Source: Nepenthes gracilis (lineage: Eukaryota > Streptophyta > Magnoliopsida > Caryophyllales > Nepenthaceae). From it: a DNA stretch of 64,000 nt. The stretch's first letter is position 1. Each line of letters begins with the position of its first letter. Position numbers and translations under genes: made by a program. Shown one piece after another: positions 25,010 to 36,076 of this stretch. Below the pieces are notes generated by a model. The model was given only the letters and a program-made list of their open reading frames with translations. It did not search any database and had not been told where the DNA came from. Where the stretch lies: assembly GCA_033239525.1 (NCBI GenBank), contig BSYO01000020.1, forward strand, positions 10,790,308 through 10,854,307. Direction: 5' to 3'.

Positions 25010-25545
25010 TACTTATATAAAGTAGTCCGGCCTTCAAGAGGGCTCAAACCACTCCCGCTTTCCAAGGGCACAAGGCTACTTCGGCCTTCAAGCCTCCCAT
25101 GAGGCACTCCGGCCTTTATGTGGCATAAAGCTACTTCGGCTTTCATGTGGCATAAAGCCACTCCGATTTTCAAGCGACACTAAATCACTCCGGTTTTTAA
25201 GCCGTAATAAATCACTCCGGTTTTCAAGCCTTTCATGAGTTACTCCGGATTTTCAAGTTACAATAAATCACTCTGGTTTTTAAGTTGCAATAAATCACTC
25301 CGGTTTTCAAGTCTTTCATGAGTTACTCCGGATTTTCTAGTTACAATAAATCACTCTGTTTTTTAAGCTGTAATAAATCACTCCGGCTTTTAAGCCTTTC
25401 ACGAGTTATTTCAAATTTTCAAGTTACAATAAATCACTCTAGTTTTTAAGCGGCAATAAATCACTCTGGTTTTCAAGCCGCAATAAATCACTCTAGTTTT
25501 TAAGTTACAATAAATCACTCCAATTTTTAAGCTGCAATACCATGT
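25010..25545. repeat. ~27-30-bp minisatellite in D LTR
   Basis: About 18 degenerate units built on 'aataaatcactccggttttt' followed by 'aagcc', with variants ending 'caagcctttcatgagttactc'. The homologous array in the 5' LTR is at 35305-35815. It lies near the LTR's own start (minus-strand sense). Confidence 0.9.
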
Positions 25546-25585
25546 ATTTTCTAACCATTTATGTTTTTGGGATTGAGATCTCACA

Positions 25586-25600
25586 ATTCTCCCCTAGTTA
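25586..25600 (-). promoter_or_regulatory. Element D polypurine tract
   Basis: Reading the minus strand, AACTAGGGGAGAAT directly precedes the TGTGAG start of the 3' LTR. It is the expected primer site for plus-strand DNA synthesis. Confidence 0.85.
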
Positions 25601-25629
25601 AAGAAATTTCGTCTACAAAATTTAAATGA

Positions 25630-27067
25630 AACTACAAATCTTAAACAAACAAGTGGGGATACTTGCAATAGATTTCTTCTTCTTGCTCCCAAATTGCTTC
25701 TCCGGGTGAGTGATTCCTCTAGAGCACCTTCACCAAGGGGATCGTCTTTGTACATAGTCTTTGCTCCTTCAAGTCTAGAATCTGCAGTGGCTCCTCAATG
25801 TAGGATAAATCTTTGCCAATTTTCAAGGGCTCAAATTCAATCACGTGTGTGGGATTGTGAACATACTTCCTGAGCATGGATATATAGAACACGTCATGTA
25901 TTTCTGTCAGATTTGGTGGCAACACCAATCTATAAGCTACTTCTCCAATCCTCTCTAAAATCTCAAAGGGGCCAATAAATCGAGATTTTAGCTTTCCTTT
26001 AAGTTCAAATCTGGTGTTCCTTTTGATGGTGACACTTTTAAGAATACAAAGTCACCCACCTCAAATTTTAATTCTGATCTCCTTCGGTATGTGTAACTTT
26101 TCTGCCTACTCCAGGCAACCGTCAAGCTCTTGTGTATTAATTTAATATTTTCAGCCGTTTCTTTGACAATTTCAAGACCCAAGATTAGTTTATCTCCGGT
26201 CTCCTCTCAGTGGATCAGCGATCTGTACTTTCTCCCATACAACGCCTCAAAAGGTGCTATACTTGTATTTGTCTGATAGCTATTATTATATGCGAATTCC
26301 GCCAAGGCTAAATAACTATTCCAAGTCCCTTTCATGTCCAACACAAACGCTCTTAACATATTTTTTAGAATTTGAAAGGTACATTCTGATTGGCCCTCCA
26401 TCTGAGGGTGATAAGTAGTACAAAATTTTAGTTCCATCCCCAATTCTTTATGTAAATTCTTCCAAAACCTTGAAGAGAAGCGGGGATCTCTATCGGATAC
26501 AATAGAAACAGGCACACCATGAAACCTGACAATTTCATTCTCATATAGTTAGGCCAGCTTGTCACGACAGTAAGTCATCCTGATTGCTAAGAAATGGGCT
26601 GACTTTGTTAGTTGGTCAACGATAACCCAAACGACATTGTGTTTTCTTGGAGTCCTTGGTAGACCGGCAACAAAGTCCATGGTAACATCCTTCCATTTCT
26701 AGCTTGAAAGCGGCATCGATTGTAACAACCCGGATGACTTTCTTTTTTCAGCTTTCACTTGTTGGCACAGAAGATATTTCTCCACATAAGTCGTGATGTC
26801 CCTCTTCATATTCTTCTACCAAAAAATTTTCTTTAAATCCTGATATATTTTATTGATTCCCGGATGAATTGTATATTGTGATCGGTGAGCTTCCTTTAAA
26901 ATCTTCTCCTTTAGCTCTACATTATCCGTCACACACAAACGGTCTCTGAACCTCAGTACTCCGTCGATTCGAACATTGAAATTAGTTTTAGAGTCTTTAT
27001 TTCGATTACCCAGAATATCCATAAGAAAAACGTCATTCACTGTTTTTTCTTTAATTTTATTTATCAC
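25630..27067 (-). pseudogene. Element D integrase with C-terminal chromovirus tail
   Basis: This is the Ty3/gypsy integrase, which inserts the DNA copy into the genome. At 27067-26816 the zinc-binding half has the H-x-x-x-x-x-x-H spacing in HRSQYTIHPG. Its Cys pair is damaged (EKYLLCQQ, first Cys replaced by Tyr). The catalytic core shows all three acidic positions: TMDFVAG near 26690, SDRDPRF near 26490, and the Glu in GQSECTFQ near 26395. GPFEI-type and HDVFYISMLRKYV (around 25885) wording leads to the end of pol. There a Trp codon has become TAG (about 25717), before RNHSPGEAIWE and YPHLF, the shortened chromodomain-like tail of Tekay-type elements. Stops separate the segments, so it is not functional. 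Confidence 0.9.
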
Positions 27068-27284
27068 CTCTGGTTGTATTTAAAGGTATGATAAAATCAT
27101 CCGACCACCCTGAACATAACGCCAAATATCACATTGCCTTAAATACTCCAACATCTCCATTTGCTTAATCTATAACTTGGTGGCTTAAGGCATAACCTGA
27201 TCGGTGGCTTAAGGCATTTGCAACTATATTCGCCTTTCCCGATTTATACTAGATTTCATAATTGTAATCCTTTAGAAATTCCAC

Positions 27285-27593
27285 CTATCTCATTTGTCTC
27301 ATATTTTGCTCTTTCTGTGAGAATAGGTATTTCAAACTCTTGTAATCAGAATAAACCAGAAACCTTTCACCATAAAGATAGTGTCTCCAAATTTTTAAGG
27401 CAAATACATTTGTAGCAAGTTCCAGATCATGTATTGGATAATTCTTTTCATGCACCTTTAGTTGTTTGGAACCGTAAGCCACTACCTTGCCGTTTTCCAT
27501 TAACACACATCCTAAACCAGCCTTTGAAGCGTCACAATATACTTCAAAACCTCCTAGACCGTCTGGAATTGTCAGTACCGGAGCAATTGTCAA
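27285..27593 (-). pseudogene. Element D RNase H domain
   Basis: This is the domain that degrades the RNA strand of the RNA/DNA hybrid during reverse transcription. The 102-residue open segment contains [13 protein letters not shown] (first catalytic Asp), [20 protein letters not shown] (catalytic Glu) and [11 protein letters not shown] (second Asp), so the active-site acids are kept. It sits between RT and integrase in the usual order. Stops in the linker to RT (27600-27858) break the polyprotein. Confidence 0.92.
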
Positions 27594-27858
27594 GCAATCC
27601 TTCAGCTTTTGAAAACTCTAAGCACAATCTTCTGTCCAGTCAAACTTGACATACTTCTTAGTCAATTGAGTTAGGGGTACGGTAATTTGAGAAAAATTTT
27701 CTACAAAGTGCCTATAATATCCGGCCATGCCAAGAAAACTCTGAACTTCAATGACGGAAGTAGGTCGAACTCCAATTTGTAACGGCTTCTACCTTCTTTG
27801 GATCCACAGTAATTCTTCCATTGAAAATTATATGTCCCAAGAATATCACTTCCTATAG

Positions 27859-28368
27859 TCAGAATTCACACTTTTTCAATTTAGCATACAGCTTCTCTTC
27901 TCGAAGCACTTGGAGTATGGTCCCTACATGGGTTTCATGCTCCTCATGATTCTTAGAGTATATCAAAATGTCATCTATGAATACCACCACAAACTTATCA
28001 AGATAAGGCCTAAACACTCTATTCATCGTATCCATAAAAGCTGCTGGAGTATTTGTAAGACCAAAGGGCATCATTAGAAATTTATAATGGTCGTACATTG
28101 TTCTAAAAGCAGTTTTGCCCACATCCTTCTTCTTTATCCTCAGCTGATGATATCCGGACCTCAAATCAATTTTTAAAAATATCCGTGATCCTTGTAACTG
28201 ATCGAACAAGTTATCAATACGCGGCAAAGGATATTTGTTCTTTATTGTGATTTTATTCAATTCATGGTAGTCCACACATAGCCGCAGAGATCCATCCTTC
28301 TTCCTTACAAACAGCACCGGCGCACCCCACGGAGATACACTTAGTCTAATGAATCTCTTATCCAACAA
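27859..28368 (-). pseudogene. Element D reverse transcriptase core
   Basis: An uninterrupted 169-residue piece of Ty3/gypsy RT. In order it shows [53 protein letters not shown] (first catalytic Asp in KIDLR), [13 protein letters not shown], and [12 protein letters not shown] carrying the FIDD form of the YxDD active site. It ends AKLKKCEF before a stop. Catalytic residues look intact. The flanking pol is broken by stops, so this is a dead copy that decayed fairly recently. Confidence 0.95.
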
Positions 28369-28476
28369 CTCCTAAATCTGCAATTTTAATTCCTTTAATT
28401 TAGCAGGTGTCATACGGTAGGGTGCCCTCGAAATCGAAATAGCACCGAAAATAACCTTAATTTTAAATTCAATTTT

Positions 28477-29139
28477 TCAATGAGGAGGTAATCCAGGCAA
28501 CTCCTCTGGGAAGACATCCCCAAATTCACGCACCACTAAAATATCTTTAGCCCGCACATCATGACTTCCAATAGTACTGGCATACGTCAGGTAGGCTTGG
28601 CATCCACTTTGCATCAAGTGTTTAGCATGTAAAGTAGAAACTAACATAGGCATCTCTTTCTTGCTAATCCCTTGAAATGAAAAGGGATAAATTCCAGGGA
28701 TATAAAAATACACCTTCTTCTGAAAACAATTGATACTGGCATGGTATTTGGTTAGCCAGTCTATTTTTAAGATAACATTAAAGTCACCCATATCTAACAA
28801 TACCAAGTCCACCATCAGATATTTTCCATTCACCTCAACCTCACATTCAGGGTACATGATATCTGTTACTATTGAGGACCTAGTAGGGGTCGAAACAGTT
28901 AAAGTAAAATTCAAAATCCTTGAGGCAGACACAATATAACATGCAAATTGTCAGAAAATAAATGAGTGTGTAGACCGAGAATCAAATAAAACCGAGGATG
29001 GCATTCCACAGATAAGGAGGGTACCTTCCACCACATTTGGAGATATTTCAGGATCCTGCACTGCTACTGCAAAGGCCTTAACCCCAACCATTGGCTTCTT
29101 TGCTTCCATCCTCCTGGGTAAAGTACAGCATTTCATCAA
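28477..29139 (-). pseudogene. Element D aspartic protease and linker to RT
   Basis: This is a retropepsin-type protease that would cut the polyprotein. The active-site loop reads LFDSRSTHSFIF (about 28960), where the family has DSGSTHSF; the Gly after Ser is replaced by Arg, which should disable it. Further on come a substrate-cleft phrase (MGDFNVILKIDWL near 28790, usually DFDVILGMDWL), the tail VREFGDVFPEELPGLPPH, and then the RT. Frame breaks lie near 28940 and 28470. Confidence 0.88.
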
Positions 29140-30044
29140 ATGGCCTTGTCGTCCACAGTTAAAATATGCCCCAATTGCCCTGAAGAAGGGCCTCCCAGTA
29201 TGGTTCTTCCCACAAATGGTACAATCAGAAACCGAAGTTTAAGGGTTTGTCACTGATTGGGCTTCTATTAGACTTTTCCCCTCAATTGTTGTCTTTGGCT
29301 TTTTAGACGACTTCGAGGGCCCCAAATTAGACCCAGAGCTAATACTCATCCAGCCAGCAGCCTTTTTTGCGAAAAACTTTTGGGTTTCCAGCTCTCTTTT
29401 GAATATTAACGCTCAATCTAAAATGTCTGCATAAGTCTGAAGTTTCTGGGTAACTAACTGTCTTCTAATATCATCTCTTAATCATTGTTAAAATTTCTTA
29501 GCCTTCCTTAGCTCATCCTCCACAATGTAAGGCGCGAAACGGGACAACTCTGTAAATTTTATGTTATACTTAGCCACCAAACGATTTCCTTGTCTAAATC
29601 GCACAAACTCCTCCTCCTTCAAATCTTGAAGATTGGAGGAAAAATATTTATCCATAAATATCTCTTCGAATATTTCCCATGTGATTTCCTCATCGAGGCA
29701 CCCCAAACGCCCTCTTTTGCATATCCCACCAACTATCAACCTCTCGTTCCAATTTGTAGGCCACAAAGGCAACTTTCTTTTGATCATTGCACCGTATTAT
29801 CGTAAAACTTTTCTTTATTCTTTTAATCCAAATATTTACTTTGGTTTGATCTAGTTCTCACAAGAATTTCGGCGCTCTTTCAACCGTGGATTTATTATAA
29901 GCTGTTGGGGTAGGATTTTTACAGGAGTTGGTTCTAGTACTGGAATTGGAGGCATATGTTGTTGCTCCATCGACTCTATTATGGTTGTCATTCTTTTCAA
30001 TAAATTTATATATTCAGCCTCACGATTTGGGGGTATACACGCAC
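29140..30044 (-). pseudogene. gag: Element D gag, main part
   Basis: Capsid and nucleocapsid part. The stretch at 30044-29851 has REAEYINLLKRMTTIIESM. The core at 29787-29488 contains TWEIFEEIFMDKYF, EFVRFRQGNRLVAKYN and FTELSRFAPYIVEDELRKAKK, all typical retrotransposon-gag wording. At about 29230-29125 two degenerate zinc knuckles appear: CTICGK-N-H..., and NCGRQGHLMKC whose first Cys is Phe. Several stops interrupt it. Its first dozen codons are on the other side of the solo LTR, at 33053-33088, and the reading frame is continuous across the insertion. Confidence 0.88.
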
Positions 30045-30049
30045 CACCC
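30045..30049. repeat. Left target site duplication of the solo LTR (CACCC)
   Basis: CACCC here and at 33052-33056 flank the solo LTR exactly. Removing the LTR and one copy joins the two halves of D's gag in the same frame. Confidence 0.85.
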
Positions 30050-31617
30050 TGTATGATGACCCGAACCCAAAATATCAAATATAGTTGAGACCGCTCACAC
30101 GGAAACCTTAAAATTTAAAATCATTCATAATATTTCATAATAGCAACACAATTAAATTAAACTACTATTAAATTCATCAATACATTATATAATCATCCCG
30201 AAATAACAACTGTTAAAAATCATGGGTCGCAACCTGAATAAAAACTACTCAATTTCTGTCAATAACATATCTAGTTTGTCTCCTACTGATAAATAATATC
30301 TAACCTTGACAAATAACTTTACCTGAAAGTCCTGTAGCAAAACTAGGACCCCACGGTCTGCACTATACAATCAACTCAATTTGAAGCCAAGAAAATATAA
30401 GGGTGAGCCAAAACCTAACAAGTAATAATAATAAAAAACTGCTATATAACGATAATAATATCGGATATCAAACTATAAATGTCTCAACATTACTCTAACA
30501 ATGTACTATATCCGAGATGAATTTCAACATGTCGTAAATACGACTCTAAGCAAGATAGGTCACACTTGACCCATTTATTACAAAAATAATAAGAGTACCA
30601 ATAAATAACGGTAATCCCTGGAATCCGATATCATGAATGAGTGGGGATTTCCTGGATCCGAATGTCAGCGTAAACGACTTGAATTTCAAACAATAATAAC
30701 AACATAGATTCCTACTGAATCTGGATAGCGTAAAATCCTACACATGGATTCTAGTGAATATAACCCGTGGATTCCATCGAATCCCAAACTCATAATGTAT
30801 CGACAATGATGAAATATCACAATGAATCTTCTTGGACCTTATTCTTCTACCATGAACCAAAGGCTGCGCATTTATGCCCCTAGCGGCTAGGTAAGTGCAA
30901 CGAGATTATCCATGGTATCCAACTACTCATACATCCTCCTAGGAGACTATACCCGTAGCATGCCAATACCATCTGTGATGTCCCTTGCCAAATGATATCC
31001 CTAATATCATCTCCTACGATGGTCACATGAATATAAGTATCCATCCACAATAAATAATATACCTCATTACCACCATGATATAGAAATCAATATTGGATAA
31101 GCACAGATCACATTAAAGTACCACAACCTCCCATTCGATCAGATACACTCTCCTCAACCTTAACAGTAGGAAGCCAACAATTCAAATACTCACATAACCA
31201 AGTATAACGCAAAGAAACTTTGCAATATCAATGATAGGAACGTCGTTCGGTACTGACATAGATCGTACTCATTCCATGAAATCTAACACAAAGGAACTCA
31301 TCACAGAACGAACAAAGAATAAAGATAGACCGAGATATGATTTATATGCTTAACTCAACCACTAAACTATTTTTCCATTCTGTTCCGGTGCGACGTCTAC
31401 AACTAAAGCCAACATATAAATTAACTAATTCCAACATAATATTTTATTATCATTATTATCAACAACTTACCCATCTGCTAAAATTAAACATTCATGGTCA
31501 CGTTACCGGATTCTTCCATACATAATCCATTTATAATAATTTACATCCATTCTACTAGCACATATACCCATAGACACATCCTCACCCACATATTCCAACT
31601 GATATAAATATGTATAT

Positions 31618-31960
31618 GTATATATATATACTTATATACACACACACAACATTTAAATATATAGACATATATACACTCACACAATTACACATATTTCACA
31701 CCCACTACCAGCACACCATTGCCAATTACCCTCAAATCACACACACTACACCCACAACACCTCCACACTTTCACAAAGCAGCTCATACTGATTATTCTCA
31801 CACACACAAAATATACACATAGCACACACACACCACCTACACTGGTACACACCAACGCACACACACATGACACACACACACACACACTACTCACTCACAG
31901 CAGCGTTTGCTGCTTCTTCATTCCACACACACACACAGTAGCTCTGCTGCTTCTCCTCAC
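31618..31960. repeat. (CA)n- and AT-rich microsatellite zone
   Basis: Repeated CA runs with short AT runs, inside the solo LTR. Apparent frames here, rich in His and Thr, are products of the repeat. Confidence 0.9.
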
Positions 31961-32619
31961 CAACACACATACACAAATCACACTTATGCACACAGCACAC
32001 ATAATTACAAATAAATTACAAATTTTCAAATCCCTCATTCACAAGTCACAGCTAGAAAACAGAACAAAAGTCCTGTTTCTCGATTCCTTAATTCATCATG
32101 ATTTTTCACCATATTCACCACATATTCTCCAAATTCTATCAGCATCAAGAAAAGTACAGAGAAGAAGAAGCAAATTTGTTTATTAATGAATCAAGAAGGA
32201 ATTTGACACATGAGGAAATCACTGGAACAGAGGAGAGGCTTGAATGAGAATTGCTTGCCAAATCTCAGGGAGAAATGACAGAAAGAGGAAAATTTCACTT
32301 TGCGAATTGAGAAGAAATGACAGTAGAGGGGTTCACTTGTCTGATTACTGTGACCTGGCTAGGGTTAGAAGCAGCTTTGACTTGGCTTCGGCTTCGGCTT
32401 CGGCACCAACAGCAGTGGCAGCAAGGTTGACAACGGCAACAGCAGAGGCAACTACGGCGACGACGACTTCCTTCGGTTTCGTGTTTCCTTCTCCCCCGTT
32501 TGTCCTCCCCTTCCTTAACCCTACTGCTGCCCTAAATAGTGAAGAGGCGAGTTAGGGTTTTACATGAGTGCCATACTCCTCTTTCCTTCTTCGTCGCCAT
32601 CAGCCGCATTCCCTCTCTC

Positions 32620-32829
32620 TCCCTCTTCTTTCCTTCCTCTTTCTGTCCTCTCCTCCTTCATTCTTTTCTTTTCTTTCTTTTTCTTTTCCTTCTTTCTTTC
32701 CTTTTTCTTTTCCTCCCTTTTTCCTTTTTTCTTTCCTTTCTTTCTTTTCTTCTCTCATTTTGTTTCTTTTCTTTATTATTATTATTATTATTACACTTAA
32801 TAATAATAATATTATTATTATTATAAATT
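32620..32829. repeat. Polypyrimidine tract plus ATT microsatellite
   Basis: A CTTT-rich tract followed by (ATT)n/(TAA)n at 32772-32825. It is the sense-strand GA-rich leader and start-proximal microsatellite of the C-family LTR. The overlapping Ser/Phe/Leu-only frames are not genes. Confidence 0.9.
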
Positions 32830-33051
32830 AATTCAATAAATTACTCTAAATTTAATTAAGTGACCCCACGATTATTCCTAAATCTTTGATCTAAATACTC
32901 TAATTTATTAGACCAAAATATCTAAACCCAATTCAACGGTCAATATACCTCAAGTTTATATTTTCAGCCAGAATTATAAAATTTTATATCTAAAATTACT
33001 AAATATAATTATCTCAACTAAATAATAAAATTAAAATTATTTGGGGTGTTA

Positions 33052-33056
33052 CACCC
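33052..33056. repeat. Right target site duplication of the solo LTR (CACCC)
   Basis: It pairs with 30045-30049. Confidence 0.85.
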
Positions 33057-33088
33057 TTATCATCTCTTCTACCTCTTCTAGCTGCCAT
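33053..33088 (-). pseudogene. gag: Element D gag N-terminus, separated by solo LTR
   Basis: ATG at 33088 (minus strand) starts a short basic peptide, AARRGRRDDKG, of the kind that opens Tekay-type gag proteins. It stops being gag at the solo LTR boundary. The frame continues in the gag body at 30044 once the LTR is discounted. The untranslated leader 33089-33282 lies between it and the primer site. Confidence 0.8.
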
Positions 33089-33282
33089 ATATGTCCTATA
33101 ATTAAAAATAGGACAATATTAATAAACCTTAGAGGATTGGGTTATAGGGAGGGCCTAACAATTATTCATGAAAATTTAGAATTGGCCTCCTACATTCCTA
33201 TCTAGGCTTAGTGTCCCTGGCCTAATCCTATTCAAACCTATGCTTCTATTTACGATCAATCATTCCCAAGGCATCTCGTTCT

Positions 33283-33295
33283 CTCTTTAATACCA
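33283..33295 (-). promoter_or_regulatory. Element D primer binding site (variant Met-tRNA type)
   Basis: On the minus strand, TGGTATTAAAGAG two bases after the end of the 5' LTR. It is close to TGGTATCAGAG. It fixes the minus orientation of D. Confidence 0.8.
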
Positions 33296-33297
33296 AT

Positions 33298-35864
33298 TGT
33301 GACGGAACCTCTTTTTTTTTTTTTTTGCTCCGTTAGAGACCATTCGAAATTGATACCCAAGATTTCAGACTCTTAGGCAATTCAGTCCGGACTGATCATG
33401 CCACACAGGGGAAATTATCAAAAGTATAATTAACACAATTACAAGATCGCCAAGTGCCATATAATATTAATGGCTCCAAGTCTTTCAACATTCCATTTCA
33501 TTCATACAGAGACGCCATTTTAAAACCTGATTACAAGCAAAAGATAAGGGCGGAAGCAGATATATTCCAAGAGGTACAAAAGTGGAAAATATAAATGTTC
33601 TCATACATGTCATTCAATGATAATTTCATTTAAGATTATCAAAATCCTTCAAAAGAATCTTCAAAAGGCTCTCTAGATCCAAGATCTAACTTGACCTAGT
33701 TTTGCTCGTCCGGTATTAGTTTTACTGTCTTATCTGAAAAAATTATAAAAGAATGAGTTGAAACCCAATAAGGTATTAAAAACATGCAACGAAATAATGT
33801 CATGGAAATTTATAAGATTCATGATCAATGCTAAGATTCGGAGTAGGTAATATAATAGCTCAGTGTAGGTTTTTTTCAAGCATATAATTTACTGTCTCGT
33901 ATAAATTTCGGAGTCCAAAGTTTAGTGTCAAAGTTCGGAGTTCTTGGCTTATGTCAAAATCCAAAGTTCTCAAATTCATATTTTTTTTACTAGCCTTTAT
34001 TATCCAAAGGGACCTAGGCTGATAAACCCTACCAACTAAGGGGGAGAGTAATCAGGAATAGATTATGTTCACTCCACACAATCAAAGGCCAAAATTTATA
34101 TTCCTATTCATATCCTTTCCATAAGATAGATTGTGTTCTATTTACTCAACACAATTAAATGTCTCTATTCAAATTCATATTCTACTCTCTCATTACGTTC
34201 CGAGGAGGGGTGGACCACATATCACTCAATGGACGGAGCTATTCTCGATTATTACCGTAACGTTTTAAAATATGTCGAAAAACCTTATTTGACCGTGTAA
34301 CAATGTTAGGTCTGATCTTATTTGTTCATAGTTCATCGTGTCTTAAGGTTGATTCACAATTTAAATGCTCCATTTATCGGACAGATATATAGGGCCTTCT
34401 TATTTTGACATCACGTATCCAGGCCGATTCAAAATTCATATGTTTCATTTTTCGGACAGATTCAAGAGGGCCTTTATATTTTATTATTCCAATTTCATGC
34501 CAAGTTTTCATGCAAGGCAAATCCGAACATTATTTGAACGGAAAGCATGGGTCAAACATGAAATCCAAATCAGAATTTTATTCATACAAAGCAGTCCGAC
34601 TGTATACTAAGCTTAAAGTATGAAATCAAGATTACGAATAAAATTCATATTATTCATGCATTCCTTGCAGTTAACATATAGAGATATTTAAAAGCAATAA
34701 TTATGGAAAACAAGTTTGAAGTATTCTTGCATTAAAACGTTCTAAAAGCCTTAACTTAAAATCGAAATGTACACTTGCCTGATTCCCAAAATGTCCACTC
34801 CGACTGGCCTAAGGCTCCATCTTCCTCTTCGCCTCTCACCTTTTCTTTTTTTTATAGATTTTTCGCACTCCTTTCTCAGACTAGGAGTTCAGTATATATA
34901 GAGGAGGGGTTAGGTAAGAGCAAGTAGGATAAATTACCTACTTGGTATGTTCTTTTAGAAGGTCAACGGAGTAGGTAAGGGTAGTTTACTTACTCTGATT
35001 AGATTGAAATAGTTGGATATAATCCGTCTAAATAACAAAGTCGGCCTTTATTGTCTTGAATTTGCTATGATTTTCAACGCCCTTAATTTATTCCGGTCAA
35101 TAATTCCTAAATTCGGTCAACAATTCATCATCAATTCTAACCGGCCAACATTTCCTTCTTACTCAAACCGGCCAATATTTCCTTCTTATTCAAAACCGGC
35201 CAACATTCTTTTTTACTCAAAATCGGTCAACATTTCTTCTTACTCAAAACCGGTCAACATTTTCTTCTTGTTCAAAACTAGTTAACATCTACATCACCAT
35301 CCACTCCGGCCTCTTGTACTTATACAAAGCAGTCTGGTCTTCAAGATGGCTCAAACTACATCGACTTTCCAAGGGTACAAGGCTACTTTGGCTTTCAAGC
35401 CTCCCATGAGGCACTCTGGCCTTTATGTGGCATAAAGCTACTCCAGCTTTTATGTGATATAAAGCTACTCCGGTTTTCAACGACACTAAATCACTCTGGT
35501 TTTTAAGCCGCAATAAATCACTCCGGTTTTTAAACCTTTTACGAGTTACTCCGGATTTCCAAGTTACAATAAATCACTCCGATTTTTAAGTTTTAATAAA
35601 TCACTCCGATTTTCAAGCCTTTCACGAGTTACTCCGAATTTTTAAGCTAGAATAAATCACTCCGGTTTTTAAGCTGCAAGAAATCACTCCGATTTTTAAG
35701 CCTTTCATGAGTTATTCCAGATTTTTAAGTTGTAATAAATCACTCCAGTTTTTAAGTTGTAATAAATCACTCCGGTTTTCTAGCCACAATAAATCATTCC
35801 GGTTTTTAAGCTGCAATGCCATGTATTTTCTAGCCCTTTATATTTTTGGGATTGGGATCTCACA
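33298..35864 (-). mobile_element. Element D 5' LTR (2567 bp)
   Basis: Minus-strand start TGTGAGATCCC at 35864 and end CCGTCACA at 33298, the expected TG...CA. It matches 23500-25585 continuously. Internal features are a T-run near its end (33312-33326), a block of 'gttcactcc'/'gttctatttactc' phrases (34060-34150), a pyrimidine-rich leader (34810-34850), and the two minisatellites at 35140-35285 and 35305-35815. Confidence 0.9.
35305..35815. repeat. ~27-30-bp minisatellite in D 5' LTR
   Basis: The same degenerate 'aataaatcactccggttttt' + 'aag' units as at 25010-25545, with a slightly different number and order of variants. Confidence 0.9.
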
Positions 35865-36076
35865 CATAAAATTTTATCTTTATCATTATTTTCATAATTA
35901 AATGCCTTATATAGTCAAGAGTTCAATTAACATAAGTTTAAAACACAAGAGTGTTATAAAACTAGTGAGCTAGTCACAAACTTTTAAACTCTTATTTAGA
36001 TTTATGATATGTATAATCTAATTGTACAATCCAAGAGCCTAGTTAAAAAATTATCAAATTAAATCTAAATTGTAAG
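35865..36076. other. AT-rich flank of element D, nothing recognised
   Basis: No frame, repeat or RNA gene. The first bases (CATAA) would be D's target duplication, but the opposite flank at 22568-22572 lies in scrambled sequence and does not match. Confidence 0.4.

Larger units (their letters stand above)
22573..25585 (-). mobile_element. Element D 3' LTR (outer end interleaved with repeat Z)
   Basis: On the minus strand it starts TGTGAGATCTC at 25585, right after a polypurine tract. From 23500 to 25585 it matches the 5' LTR (33880-35864) continuously. The terminal ~600 bp are present but broken up by Z-derived blocks, which makes this copy about 450 bp longer than the 2567-bp 5' LTR. It holds a pyrimidine-rich + strand (GA-rich sense) leader at 24500-24545 and two tandem-repeat zones. 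Confidence 0.85.
30050..33051 (-). mobile_element. Solo LTR of the C family, inserted in element D gag (3002 bp)
   Basis: On the minus strand it starts TAACACCCC (the expected TG has become TA) and ends CATACA. It is the reverse complement of the C-family LTR at 12216-15015. Shared landmarks are the block at 30840-30990, the CA-rich zone at 31630-31990 (TG-rich in C), the pyrimidine-rich + strand at 32580-32770, and the ATT microsatellite next to the LTR start. No internal domain or second LTR follows it. It is therefore a solo LTR, presumably left by recombination between two LTRs. Confidence 0.9.

Noticed and set aside
25010..25545. CRISPR-like direct repeats
   Set aside because: There are no unique spacers of constant length, the units are degenerate, and the array lies in both LTRs of a retrotransposon in a plant-like sequence.
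31685..32186. His/Thr-rich and Val/Cys-rich frames
   Set aside because: They are created by CA/TG repeats in the solo LTR.
32539..32831. Overlapping Ser/Phe/Leu-rich + strand frames
   Set aside because: They translate the polypyrimidine leader and microsatellite of the solo LTR, on its antisense strand.
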